64,000 nt of DNA from Bauldia sp. GTDB lineage: Bacteria; Pseudomonadota; Alphaproteobacteria; Rhizobiales; Kaistiaceae. Location of the stretch: assembly GCA_026126065.1 (NCBI GenBank), contig JAHCJY010000001.1:1-64000 (forward strand), written 5' to 3'. Both the position numbers and the translations under genes were made by a program. Every line of letters starts with the position of its first letter. The stretch's first letter is position 1. Below the pieces are notes generated by a model. The model was not told the origin of the DNA. It saw only the letters and a program-made list of their open reading frames with translations, and ran no database searches. This document shows, piece after piece, positions 27,654 to 35,886 of the stretch.

Positions 27654-28738
27654 TGGCCGGCTTCATCGAACGCGCCGGCCTCAACGTCCTGTTCCGCTTC
27701 GATCCAGAGACGGCGCACCGGCTCGCCATCCGTGGTCTCTCCCTCGGCATCACCAAGGCGCCGCCACCGCCGCCGAACCTTCGCACGCGCGTCCTCGGCC
27801 TCGATTTCCCCTCGCCGATCGGCCTTGCCGCGGGCTTCGACAAGAACGCCGAAGCGGTCGATGGCCTCCTCCGCCTCGGCTTCGGCTTCGTCGAGGTGGG
27901 GACCGTCACGCCGCTGCCCCAGGCCGGCAATCCGAAGCCGCGGATGTTCCGCCTCGAGGCCGACGAGGCGATCATCAACCGGCTCGGCTTCAACAATGAC
28001 GGGGCCGAAACGATCGCGGCCCGCCTTGCGGCGCGAAAGCCGGGCGGCATCGTCGGCGTCAATCTCGGCGCCAACCGCGCCTCGGCCGACCGGATCGCGG
28101 ACTACGTCGCCGGCGTCGACCGGTTCGCCCGGATTGCGTCCTATCTCGTGCTCAACATCTCCTCGCCCAACACGCCTGGCCTTCGTGGTCTCCAGGAGGC
28201 GGAGTCCTTTGAAGCCCTGCTGCTCCGTGCCGTGGCGGCGCGCGACGAGGCGGCCAATGGCGGCACGACGACGCCGCTCCTCGTGAAGATCGCGCCGGAC
28301 CTCGACGACGGTGCTCTCGAAGCGATCGCCCGGATCACAGTCTCCTCCGGTATCGACGGCGTCGTCGTCGGCAACACCACGCTCGCCCGCACCGGCCTCA
28401 CCGATGGACGCCGCGCGGCGGAAGCCGGGGGCCTTTCCGGGCGGCCGCTGTTCCAGCGCGCCACGATCATGCTGGCGCGGCTCCGCAAGCTGATCGGCCC
28501 CGGGCTGCCGCTCATCGGCGTTGGCGGCGTCGACACGGCCGAGGCGGCGCTGACGAAGCTGCTGGCGGGCGCCGACCTCGTGCAGGTCTATACCGGCATG
28601 ATCTACCGCGGCCACGGGATTGCCGCGCGGATCAACGCCCGGCTTGCCCAATTGCTCGCGGAGCGGGATTTCGCCTCGCCCGAGGACGCGGTGGGACGCG
28701 AGACGGACCGCTGGGCCGCGATGCCGCTCCCGGGTTGA
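27653..28738 (+). CDS. pyrD: Dihydroorotate dehydrogenase (quinone), class 2
   Basis: A 361-residue class 2 PyrD. The N-terminal helix that docks on the membrane precedes the barrel; FMN-contacting segments are visible in GLAAGFDKNAEAVDGLL, NRLGFNNDGAETI, LVLNISSPNTPGLRGLQ and the final GADLVQVYTGMIYRG. The serine in NISSPNTPG matches the catalytic base of class 2 enzymes. It oxidises dihydroorotate to orotate in pyrimidine synthesis and passes electrons to ubiquinone. The start overlaps the stop of the DUF952 gene by one base. Confidence 0.95.
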   Translation: MAGFIERAGLNVLFRFDPETAHRLAIRGLSLGITKAPPPPPNLRTRVLGLDFPSPIGLAAGFDKNAEAVDGLLRLGFGFVEVGTVTPLPQAGNPKPRMFRLEADEAIINRLGFNNDGAETIAARLAARKPGGIVGVNLGANRASADRIADYVAGVDRFARIASYLVLNISSPNTPGLRGLQEAESFEALLLRAVAARDEAANGGTTTPLLVKIAPDLDDGALEAIARITVSSGIDGVVVGNTTLARTGLTDGRRAAEAGGLSGRPLFQRATIMLARLRKLIGPGLPLIGVGGVDTAEAALTKLLAGADLVQVYTGMIYRGHGIAARINARLAQLLAERDFASPEDAVGRETDRWAAMPLPG

Positions 28739-28814
28739 ACGGAGCCGCCGCCGCAGTAGCGCGGCGCGGAACTCCGCGCTTCCGGCGAATCGCGACCGGA
28801 CGACGAACGATCCG

Positions 28815-28829
28815 TTAACGATGCATTAA
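28815..28829. promoter_or_regulatory. Perfect CtrA-binding box (TTAA-N7-TTAA)
   Basis: TTAACGATGCATTAA is an exact TTAA-N7-TTAA match, rare in DNA this rich in GC. It lies 95 bases before the outer-membrane gene at 28925. CtrA is the cell-cycle response regulator of alphaproteobacteria and often controls envelope genes, so cell-cycle-timed expression of this locus is plausible. Confidence 0.6.
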
Positions 28830-28924
28830 TGCCACACCCGCCGCGCGAAAATTCCGAGGCGGTGACTCGGCACTCGACTCGCGGTTGTCCGTTGGTTTTC
28901 TCTGGCCGTGGCGAATCGGGGGCG

Positions 28925-29431
28925 ATGATGGGACTGCTTCGGCGGCGTATGCTGGCGCTGTTACTTGCGCTGGGCGGCGTGCTCGGCGCGACTGCGCCCG
29001 CAGCAGCGGATTCGAGCTTGCCGCCTGTCGAGTACCTCAAGGTCTGCGACGTCTACGGCGCCGGCTTCTATTATATCCCCGGCACTGAGATCTGCACCAA
29101 CCCGGTCAACGGCGATACACGCTGGCAGGCTGAAGACGATCAGACGATCCGCACCTGGAGTCCGCTGGTCCTCCAGCTCATGGAGCAGACCGAGGCGGCC
29201 AACCGGGCCATCGAGGCCGCCGCAGTCGCAATAGCCATTCCGACGCCGATCATCCTCTCCGGCGACCGCTTTGCCCTTGCCGGCAACTGGGCCCAGCTCG
29301 CCGGATACCATGCCTTCGGCCTCGCAAGCGCCTTCAGCTTCGGCAACGCGCTCTCGATCAATGCCGGCGTCGGCGTCGGACTCCAGACCTTCGCCCTCGG
29401 CACGCGCTTCGGCCTCAATCTCAACTGGTGA
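28925..29431 (+). CDS. Small outer-membrane protein: Porin_2-like N-terminus, YadA-like anchor
   Basis: A 168-residue exported protein. After a signal peptide (about residues 1-28) comes VEYLKVCDVYGAGFYYIPG (residues 35-53), the N-terminal signature of Porin_2 porins, with Cys41 and Cys57. The 16-stranded barrel of a porin is absent. Instead a short helix (LVLQLMEQTEAANRAIEAAA) leads into about 65 residues that resemble the YadA membrane anchor (FALAGNWAQLAGYHAFGLA, ending in RFGLNLNW). That would make it a miniature trimeric autotransporter-like protein. The ATG at 28925 begins the signal peptide and has GGGGG upstream. A CtrA box lies before it and a paralogue follows. Confidence 0.6.
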   Translation: MMGLLRRRMLALLLALGGVLGATAPAAADSSLPPVEYLKVCDVYGAGFYYIPGTEICTNPVNGDTRWQAEDDQTIRTWSPLVLQLMEQTEAANRAIEAAAVAIAIPTPIILSGDRFALAGNWAQLAGYHAFGLASAFSFGNALSINAGVGVGLQTFALGTRFGLNLNW

Positions 29432-29472
29432 CCGCCATGGCGATCCGAACCAATCGAACCGGGACAGCTCGC

Positions 29473-29964
29473 ATGAAGCGGACGATCCTCAGCCTTGCAG
29501 CCATTGCCACAACCGCCCTTCCGCTGATGGCCACGACCGCCGCGGCGGCGCCGGTGGAGTATGTGAGGATCTGCAACGCCGTTCCCGAACCGGGCTGGTA
29601 CTACGTCCCGGGCACGGAAGTCTGCTTCAATGCCGTGACGGGCGAGCTCGCGAACCAGGGGCTCCACACCCCCAATTTCGGCATCACGGTCATGGACCGC
29701 GTCGCGACGCTCGAGGAGCGTGTCGGCTTCGCGCTGTCGGGCGCTGCGATCGGCATCGCCCTCCCCAGCCCGATCATGCCTGAGGGCCACACCTTTGCCA
29801 TCACCGGCAACTGGGGCCAGGCCGCTGGCGCGCACGCGTTTGGCCTTGCCACCGCCGTCCAGGTGACGCCGCATCTTCTCATCACCGGCGGCGCCGGCTT
29901 TGGCATCGGCACGGGGGTCGTCGGCACCCGCGCCGGTTGGAACCTGTCCTTCGGCGGCCGGTAG
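29473..29964 (+). CDS. Paralogue: Porin_2-like N-terminus with YadA-like anchor
   Basis: A 163-residue paralogue of the preceding gene. The signal peptide ends near residue 26; VEYVRICNAVPEPGWYYVPG (28-47) repeats the porin-type signature with Cys34 and Cys51. A helical stretch (MDRVATLEERVGFAL) precedes a YadA-anchor-like end (FAITGNWGQAAGAHAFGLA, then GTRAGWNLSFGGR). GGGA lies before the ATG at 29473; an upstream in-frame ATG at 29437 would place a hydrophilic extension before the signal peptide and is less likely. The tandem pair probably arose by duplication. Both may trimerise in the outer membrane, by analogy with YadA. Confidence 0.6.
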   Translation: MKRTILSLAAIATTALPLMATTAAAAPVEYVRICNAVPEPGWYYVPGTEVCFNAVTGELANQGLHTPNFGITVMDRVATLEERVGFALSGAAIGIALPSPIMPEGHTFAITGNWGQAAGAHAFGLATAVQVTPHLLITGGAGFGIGTGVVGTRAGWNLSFGGR

Positions 29965-29978
29965 CCGCAGGGGATCCG

Positions 29979-31321
29979 ATGAAAGCGCGTCTCCTCTTCG
30001 CCAGCGCTGCCGTTCTCGCCGGAATCTCGGGCGCGAATGCCGAGGTGTCGGCGTTCGGGGGCGTGGCGATCTTCTCGCTGCCTCCAATGCCCGGGCTTGC
30101 CTACACGATCGTCACGCCAGCGCCAGGGACCGGGCAGTCGATCGATACGGCGGCCTACGGCATCGTTCCGGTGTACGGCTTTGCGATGACGGTTCCGGGC
30201 GCCGGCCGGATGGGCGTGTTCGGTACCGGCTTCTACGGAGCTGCCAGCTCGAGCTTCACCGACGCGACGCCGGGCGGCGCCGCCGATGGCACCACGCTGA
30301 CGCTCTTCTCCATCTACAAGGGCTACAGCAGCGCGACGGCAAACGGCACCGTGGGCGGCACCGACCCTGCCACCGGCGGGGCCAGCGTCCAGACGCTCGA
30401 CCCTGACGCATACACCTTCGTCCTCGCCGCCACCGCCGACCAGACCAGTTTCGGCACCTGCCATGGCGACGAGATCGTCGACGGCTGTTCCACCGGCGTG
30501 GACGCCTACGATACCGATCCCGGCGGCACCGCTTCGGCTACGCCACGGTCCTTGGCGAGGCCGGCGTGATCATCGCCGCGGCGGGCATCTTCCCCGAAGG
30601 GGCGCTGACGCTGACGGAATCCTCCGGTTTCCGGTACTTCGGCGGCCAGGCGGGGACAACCATTGGGCTCGACCTCGGCAATGCCCAGGCGATCGCGCAG
30701 GTCGGCGGAATCTTCCGTTCGCTCGGCCAGTTCCACCAGACCGCGATCGACCTCGACATCGATCTCCCGGTAGAGGGTGGCACGTTCAGCGTCGAGCACT
30801 TGACGGTCACGGACGAGACCCTGCTCGCACGATATTTCGGGGCTTTCTTCGGCGTGTCGATCGAGAGCAACGCCACGTCCCGCTTCGTGGCGAGCTTCGA
30901 CATCGGCGTGGCGCCGCTCGTGATGCAGACCCGCTACACCGGCCTTCAGTCCTCCACGCTCGACGTCCAGGGGCCGGAGACCGACTTCTTCGTCACCACA
31001 GACCTGCCGACCGTGGAACTCGGCGAAATCCGCGGCGCCCTCCTCGTCAATGTCGGCGGCGAAATCGGCTTTCGCATCGGCAATTCGGCGAAGATCACTT
31101 TCGGCGGCTTCGCCGAGTATCTGAGCGCGGCGCCGCAACTCCTCCGCAACTACGTTGCCGGCAGGCCGTTGGCCACCGTGCCGGTCACGGGCTTCCTCAA
31201 CGAGGAGGATGCCCATGCGGTGGTGCAGACCGTCAACGGCAACCCCGTGGCGATCGGCTACCAGCCGCTCTTCACCTATGGGGCGTCGGTCAGGCTGACC
31301 ATCGGGCTCGGCGCCCAATGA
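29979..31321 (+). pseudogene. Outer-membrane beta-barrel protein gene, split by a 1-bp deletion
   Basis: Two frames (29979-30569 and 30566-31321) together match the intact paralogue at 31333-32667 from end to end. The first half has a signal peptide (MKARLLFASAAVLAGISG) and reads in frame to GGTA at about 30532. The second half continues from TTC at 30533 as FGYATVLGEAGVI-IAAAGIFPEG, matching FAYTTLVSSEGVLVAAAGIF of the paralogue. Frame arithmetic shows that one base is missing at 30531-30533, where the paralogue has an extra G. The repaired protein would have about 447 residues. It is either a true pseudogene, a phase-variable locus or a sequencing error. Confidence 0.75.
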
Positions 31322-31332
31322 GGAGGATACCG

Positions 31333-32667
31333 ATGACGACCCGCCTCCTCCTCGCCACCACCGCAGCGGTCCTCGTGGCCGCGCCGGCGGCCCATGCGCA
31401 GATGACGGTGACCGGTGGCGCGGCGATCTTCACGCTGCCGCCCATGACGGGCTTTGCCTACACGACAGTCACCGAGAACCACGGCCTGGGGTTGGCCATC
31501 TCCGCCCCGGACTTTGGGATCGTGCCCGTGTTCAGTGTTTCGATCGACGCGCCCGTCGGGGGGCGTTTCGGTTTGTTCGGTGCGGGCTTCCACGCCGCGG
31601 CGACTTCGACGCTGGCCGACCCGTCACTTCTGGCCGGCGGCGGAGCGCTGGGTCTTGTCGCGCCCTTCCCGGGCTACGGCTACGTGATGGCGACCGCCTA
31701 TTATGGCGATCCCGCGTCGGCCGAGACCAATGCGCAGACCGGCTTCGACCTCGACGGCGGCATCTTCGGCGTTGCCTACGCCGATGGAGTCGCCGACTTC
31801 GGGGGCTGCCAGGATCCGGGGAATGGCTGCGACTTCGCCGCCACAGCCGCGGGCACCGGCGCGGGCAACGCGTTCGCCTACACCACCCTCGTCTCGAGCG
31901 AGGGGGTTCTGGTGGCGGCGGCCGGCATCTTCCCCGAGGGGGCAATCGGTCTCACCGAGACGGCGGGCTTCCGCTATTTCGGCGGCCAGGGCGGGCTGTC
32001 GGCGGCGATCGGAAATGGCGGAGCGACCGTCTACGCCGGCGCGATCTTCCGCGCGCTCGACCAGCACCACACCACCGTGCTCGACGTTGCGTTCGACGTG
32101 CCTGTCGAGGGCGGGACCCTGTCCGTGGCGCAAGGGGTGACGACGGCAGAGGATCTCGTGTCGCGCTACTACGGCGCGACCTTCGGCATCTCGGTCGATC
32201 GCGACGTGTCGAACTGGCTGACCGCCGGCCTCGACATCGGCTTCGCGCCGCTGTTCGTGCGGACGCAGCACACCGCCTCGCAGAGTTCGTCGCTCGCCGT
32301 CACCGGCCCGGACTTCCTGATCGAGGCCGGGACCGACATCGTGCTCGTGCAGGAGATCACGCGGGGCGCGGCGCTGCTGAGCATCGGCGGCGATGTCGGA
32401 TTCCGCTTCGGCAACGCGGCCCGGCTCACCTTCGGCGGCTTCTTCGAATTCCTGAGCGCCGCGCCATTTGCAGCGCAGTATTATGTCCCGGGTATCTCGA
32501 CGCAGGGCACGCCGGTCGGCGGCTACGTCAATGAAGAAGGCGCGATGACCTATCTCGGTGGCGCCAACCCGAACAACCTCGGGACACAGCCGGTGGCCAT
32601 CTTCTTCAATCCGCTGATGACCTATGGCGCTTCCGTCACCCTCAGCATCGGGCTCGGCGGCCGCTAG
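31333..32667 (+). CDS. Predicted outer-membrane beta-barrel protein
   Basis: A 444-residue exported protein with a signal peptide (cleavage near AAHAQ) and AGGAGG upstream of the ATG at 31333. The sequence is a succession of short amphipathic strands rich in Gly, Ala and aromatics, such as FGIVPVFSVSIDAP, GFRYFGGQ and YGASVTLSIGLGG at the end, which suggests an outer-membrane barrel. Two cysteines (GCQDPGNGC) lie in one loop. No named family is recognised. It is the intact paralogue of the frameshifted gene directly upstream, and both follow two YadA-anchor-like genes on the same strand. Confidence 0.6.
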   Translation: MTTRLLLATTAAVLVAAPAAHAQMTVTGGAAIFTLPPMTGFAYTTVTENHGLGLAISAPDFGIVPVFSVSIDAPVGGRFGLFGAGFHAAATSTLADPSLLAGGGALGLVAPFPGYGYVMATAYYGDPASAETNAQTGFDLDGGIFGVAYADGVADFGGCQDPGNGCDFAATAAGTGAGNAFAYTTLVSSEGVLVAAAGIFPEGAIGLTETAGFRYFGGQGGLSAAIGNGGATVYAGAIFRALDQHHTTVLDVAFDVPVEGGTLSVAQGVTTAEDLVSRYYGATFGISVDRDVSNWLTAGLDIGFAPLFVRTQHTASQSSSLAVTGPDFLIEAGTDIVLVQEITRGAALLSIGGDVGFRFGNAARLTFGGFFEFLSAAPFAAQYYVPGISTQGTPVGGYVNEEGAMTYLGGANPNNLGTQPVAIFFNPLMTYGASVTLSIGLGGR

Positions 32668-32697
32668 TTTGCGCGACTGCGCGGAGGCGAGACGCGT

Positions 32698-33411
32698 TCA
32701 GGCCGCGGCCACCGCGACCACGGCGCCGTAGCCCGCCCACAGGCCGCCATTGCCGATGGTCGCCATGAGCGCTGCATGCGCGGCGCGCTCGGTGTCGCTG
32801 ACCGAAAGCGGCCGCGGCACCGGGCGAACGCGCGAGGAGCGCATGGCGAAAAGGCTGAGCGGCTGGTCGCGCCGGTCGAGGTCGCCGAGGAGGAGGCTGG
32901 CCTGGCGGCCGCCAAGGAGCTCGATGTAGACCTCGCCGAGGAGACCGGCGTCGAGCAGCGCGCCGTGGACGGTCCGCTTGCTCCGGTCGATCCCGTAGCG
33001 CGAGCAAAGCGCGTCGAGCGAGTTCGGCCCCGCCGGGTGACGGCGGCGGGCAAGGGCGAGCGAATCGACGACCCGCGTGGCGGAGAGCGGCGGGCGGCTG
33101 GCCCGGGCAAGCTCGGCGTTTATGAACCCGTAGTCGAAGTCGGCGTTGTGGGCGACCAGCGGGTCGTCGCCGATGAATTCGAGGAACTCGTCCGCAATCG
33201 CTCCGAACAGCGGCTTGTCGGCCAGGAACTGCTCCGAGATGCCGTGGACGAGGAAGGAATCGTTCGAGATCTGCCGCTGGGGATTGAGGTAGGCCTGAAA
33301 GGTCCGGCCGCTCGGGATGTGGTTGATCAGCTCGACGCAGCCGATCTCGATGATGCGGTCGGAGGCGACGTCGAGGCCGGTCGTCTCGGTATCGAAGGCG
33401 ATTTCACGCAT
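32698..33411 (-). CDS. dnaQ: DNA polymerase III subunit epsilon
   Basis: A 237-residue DnaQ. Exonuclease motif I FDTETTGLD carries D7 and E9, motif II is HNADFDYGFIN, and RRHPAGPNSLDALCSRYGID leads to motif III. It provides 3'-5' proofreading in the replicative polymerase. The start at 33411 (MREIAFDTET) is the family start and lies inside the last codons of coaE (8-bp overlap); an in-frame ATG at 33438 would add nine residues. The maf-aroE-coaE-dnaQ order on the minus strand is the standard left flank of the alphaproteobacterial origin region. Confidence 0.95.
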   Translation of the reverse strand: MREIAFDTETTGLDVASDRIIEIGCVELINHIPSGRTFQAYLNPQRQISNDSFLVHGISEQFLADKPLFGAIADEFLEFIGDDPLVAHNADFDYGFINAELARASRPPLSATRVVDSLALARRRHPAGPNSLDALCSRYGIDRSKRTVHGALLDAGLLGEVYIELLGGRQASLLLGDLDRRDQPLSLFAMRSSRVRPVPRPLSVSDTERAAHAALMATIGNGGLWAGYGAVVAVAAA

Positions 33412-34009
33412 CGGGCGTTCCCGGGCCGGAGCTGGCAAGGGCAGCGATGATATCGCCTACGGCGGCGCGCGCCGCATCAGGCCCGGCGCCGGTATCCACG
33501 ACAAAGTCCGCGCGCCGTCTCTTCTCCGGGTCGGAGAGCTGTCGCGCGGTGAGGAGATCATACACCTCCGGAGTCATGCGCGCGCGGGCAAGGGCGCGCG
33601 CGCGACGCACGTCATCCGGTGCGGTCGTCACCACGATCCTGTCGAAGCGGCGCGCGGCGTCCGTCTCGAACAGCAGCGGGATCTCCACCACGACGATCTC
33701 GCAGCCGGCCGCCGCGGCGGCTTTCCGGAAGGCCTCCTCCTCCTCGCGCACGAGAGGATGGACGATCGCCTCCAGGCGGGCGACCGCGCCGGGGTCGGCG
33801 GCGAGGATCGCCGCGAGCCGCTGACGTTCGACCTTGCCGTCGCGCACTGCGTCGGGGAAGGCGGCGGCGATGGGCGCCACGGCCCTGCCGCTATAGAGCA
33901 GGTGGACCGCTTCGTCGGCGCTGAAGACCGGGATGCCGTTGTCCGCGAACATCTCGGCGGTGGTCGATTTTCCGCTCGCGATCGTGCCGGTCAGACCGAC
34001 GACGATCAC
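33404..34009 (-). CDS. coaE: Dephospho-CoA kinase
   Basis: A 201-residue P-loop kinase with GLTGTIASGKST at 5-16 and the CoaE segments FSADEAVHLLY and VVVEIPLLFE. It phosphorylates dephospho-CoA in the last step of coenzyme A synthesis. Translation starts at a GTG (34009) that overlaps the aroE stop (GTGA), so it depends on upstream translation. The C-terminus is acceptably long for the family and overlaps dnaQ by eight bases. Confidence 0.95.
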   Translation of the reverse strand: MIVVGLTGTIASGKSTTAEMFADNGIPVFSADEAVHLLYSGRAVAPIAAAFPDAVRDGKVERQRLAAILAADPGAVARLEAIVHPLVREEEEAFRKAAAAAGCEIVVVEIPLLFETDAARRFDRIVVTTAPDDVRRARALARARMTPEVYDLLTARQLSDPEKRRRADFVVDTGAGPDAARAAVGDIIAALASSGPGTPDA

Positions 34010-34845
34010 GCCGCCTGCCCGATGTCGGTTACCACGAGGTCGCGGAGCGCCGGCGTCACGTCGGGGCGGCGGCCGAACCAGCGTTCGAATCCGGGAACGG
34101 CCTGATGGAGCAGCATGCCGAGCCCGTCCACCGCGACGAGCCGCCGCTTCCGCGCAGCGGCCAGGAGGCCGGTATCGAGCGGCACGTAGACGAGGTCGTT
34201 GACCACCGCACCCTCGGGGAGCGGCGCAAGATCGAGAGCGAGCTCGGGATGCCCCGCCATTCCCAGCGTCGTGGTGTTGACGAGGAGTCCCGCTTTCTTC
34301 AGCAGCTTCGGCAGGCTGTTCCATTCGGCGGCCTCGACCGGCTTGCCGAAGTGCCGCGCGATCGCCTCCGCCCGGTCGAGCGTGCGGTTGACGACCACGA
34401 TCCGTCCGATGCCGCGACTCCTGAGCGCCCACACCACTGCGCGCGCCGCGCCGCCGGCGCCGAGGACGACGGCCGTCCCGGCGGCATCCCAGCCGGGTGC
34501 CTTCTCGTCGAGATTCGCAAGGAAGCCCGCGGCATCCGTGTTGCCGCCGACGAGGCGGTCGCCGTCGAGCCACAGCGTGTTCACCGCGCCGAGGGCCGTT
34601 GCGACGTCGTCGGCCGACTTGACGGCGCGGAACGCGGCCTCCTTGTGCGGCACGGTGATGTTGCCACCGACATAGCCGAGCTCGGCAAAGCCGTTGAGCA
34701 CGACGTCGATCCGTTCCGGCTCGACCGGCAGCGGGACGTAGTCGCCGGCGATCCCGAGGCTGGCGAGCCAGTGGCGATGGATCATCGGCGACCGCGAATG
34801 GCGGACGGGCCAGCCGAGGATGACGGCGGTCGGCACGGTTACCAT
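34006..34845 (-). CDS. aroE: Shikimate dehydrogenase (NADP+)
   Basis: A 279-residue AroE. The shikimate-binding SRSPMIH is at about 17-23, the catalytic Lys68 is in NITVPHKEA, Asp104 is in NTDAAGF, and the NADP loop GAGGAARAV starts at 129. It reduces 3-dehydroshikimate to shikimate for aromatic amino acid synthesis. The ATG at 34845 overlaps the end of maf by seven bases and the stop overlaps the coaE start, so all four genes form one tightly coupled operon. Confidence 0.95.
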   Translation of the reverse strand: MVTVPTAVILGWPVRHSRSPMIHRHWLASLGIAGDYVPLPVEPERIDVVLNGFAELGYVGGNITVPHKEAAFRAVKSADDVATALGAVNTLWLDGDRLVGGNTDAAGFLANLDEKAPGWDAAGTAVVLGAGGAARAVVWALRSRGIGRIVVVNRTLDRAEAIARHFGKPVEAAEWNSLPKLLKKAGLLVNTTTLGMAGHPELALDLAPLPEGAVVNDLVYVPLDTGLLAAARKRRLVAVDGLGMLLHQAVPGFERWFGRRPDVTPALRDLVVTDIGQAA

Positions 34846-35477
34846 GGGATGGCCTCCAGGCGGCGAAGGGCCGCCAGCAGCGGCAGGAGGGGAAGCCCGA
34901 GAATGGTGAAGTAGTCGCCCTCGATGCGTTCGAACAGGCGGACGCCATGGCCTTCGAGCTGGTAGGCGCCGACGGTCGTGGTCACTGCGGCACCCGCCGC
35001 ATCGAGATAGAGGTCGATATCGAGCGCCGTCAGAGGCCGGACGGCGAGGCGCGCGCTGCGCACCGCGCGCGCCCGCACTCGCCCGTCGGCGATGACGGCA
35101 AAGGCAGAGTGAAGCCGGTGGCTCCGGCCGGAGAGGCGGGCGAGTTGGTCCCGCGCCTCCTCGACCGAACGCGGCTTCGACCACACCTCGCCCTCGAAAT
35201 CCAGGACCTGGTCCGCTCCGATCACGATCGCATCGGGAAGGCCGTCGGCGACCGAGCGCGCCTTCGCCTCGGCGAGCGCTGCGGCGGTCGCGCGCGGCAC
35301 GAGCTGCCTGGGGGCGAGTTCCGCTTCCAGTGCGCGCTCGTCAACGGCATGCTGCCGCAATTCCACCTCGATCCCGGCATCGGCCAGGAGTTTGTGCCGG
35401 GCGCTGCTTCCCGACGCGAGGACGATCCGCCGGGACGGCCCCGAGTCGGCGAGTTCGCGTCGACTTGTGTCGGACAA
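34839..35477 (-). CDS. maf: Maf family nucleotide pyrophosphatase
   Basis: The Maf signature LASGSSARHKLLADAGI is followed by VIGADQVLDFEGEVWSKPRS and a terminal LEGHGVRLFERIEGDYFTILGLP segment typical of the family (quoted in parts: GDYFTILGLPLLPLL). Maf proteins hydrolyse non-canonical or modified nucleotides. From the TTG at 35477 the product is 212 residues, with a slightly long N-terminus (MSDTSRRELADSGPS) and no strong ribosome site. No ATG or GTG lies closer to the signature, so the start is uncertain. It is the first gene of the maf-aroE-coaE-dnaQ operon and borders the candidate oriC. Confidence 0.85.
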   Translation of the reverse strand: MSDTSRRELADSGPSRRIVLASGSSARHKLLADAGIEVELRQHAVDERALEAELAPRQLVPRATAAALAEAKARSVADGLPDAIVIGADQVLDFEGEVWSKPRSVEEARDQLARLSGRSHRLHSAFAVIADGRVRARAVRSARLAVRPLTALDIDLYLDAAGAAVTTTVGAYQLEGHGVRLFERIEGDYFTILGLPLLPLLAALRRLEAIPW

Positions 35478-35886
35478 GGCAATACCGCGTTCGTTGTGTG
35501 CGCACGATTCTTCGGCGACCGGGTACAGGCAGGGAGAGAACGCCTCCCCGGCGGCCCGGGTGGCCCCTTCGTCCCCGATGGCCGGATTTCGGTCAACGTA
35601 TTTCCCGGCGGGGCAGAGTTGCGCACCGACCCCCGAAGAACCCAGGCCTCTGGATTCTTCACCGGAGATGCACGTCGATGGTCCGACTGCCGATGATCGT
35701 CGCCGAACTACATCATTGAAAGATATTGCAGTTTTAGTTTTTCCCCGATCCTCCCGGTCTTCGTGATCCAGGCGCTTTGCGTTCTCCCGCGACATCCGGG
35801 ACGGCGCGGGATGCGGACGCATTGTGGATGACGCTGTTTCTCACTAATCCAGCCCCCAACCTAAGAAGCAGAAGAAAGATTCAGGT
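35478..35886. other. Candidate chromosomal replication origin (oriC) between maf and hemE
   Basis: This 409-bp gap separates divergent maf and hemE, the place of oriC in several Hyphomicrobiales and, beside hemE, in Caulobacter. An AT-rich stretch at 35706-35742 (28 of 37 bases A or T) stands out from its GC-rich surroundings and could be the unwinding element. TGTGGATGA at 35823-35831 is a one-mismatch DnaA box; TGATCCAGG (35764-35772), TAATCCAGC (35845-35853) and TCTGGATTC (35649-35657) are weaker relatives. An open frame continues upstream of maf through much of the gap, but it has no family similarity. Confidence 0.65.
35823..35831 (-). promoter_or_regulatory. DnaA box-like 9-mer TCATCCACA
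   Basis: The minus strand reads TCATCCACA, one base from the consensus TTATCCACA. It lies 56 bases before hemE at the right side of the candidate origin. One such 9-mer alone is weak evidence; its value comes from position. Confidence 0.55.

Noticed and set aside
35478..35822. An N-terminal extension of Maf running through the candidate origin
   Set aside because: The extra 115 codons have no family similarity or ribosome site, and the DNA carries AT-rich and DnaA-box-like features instead.
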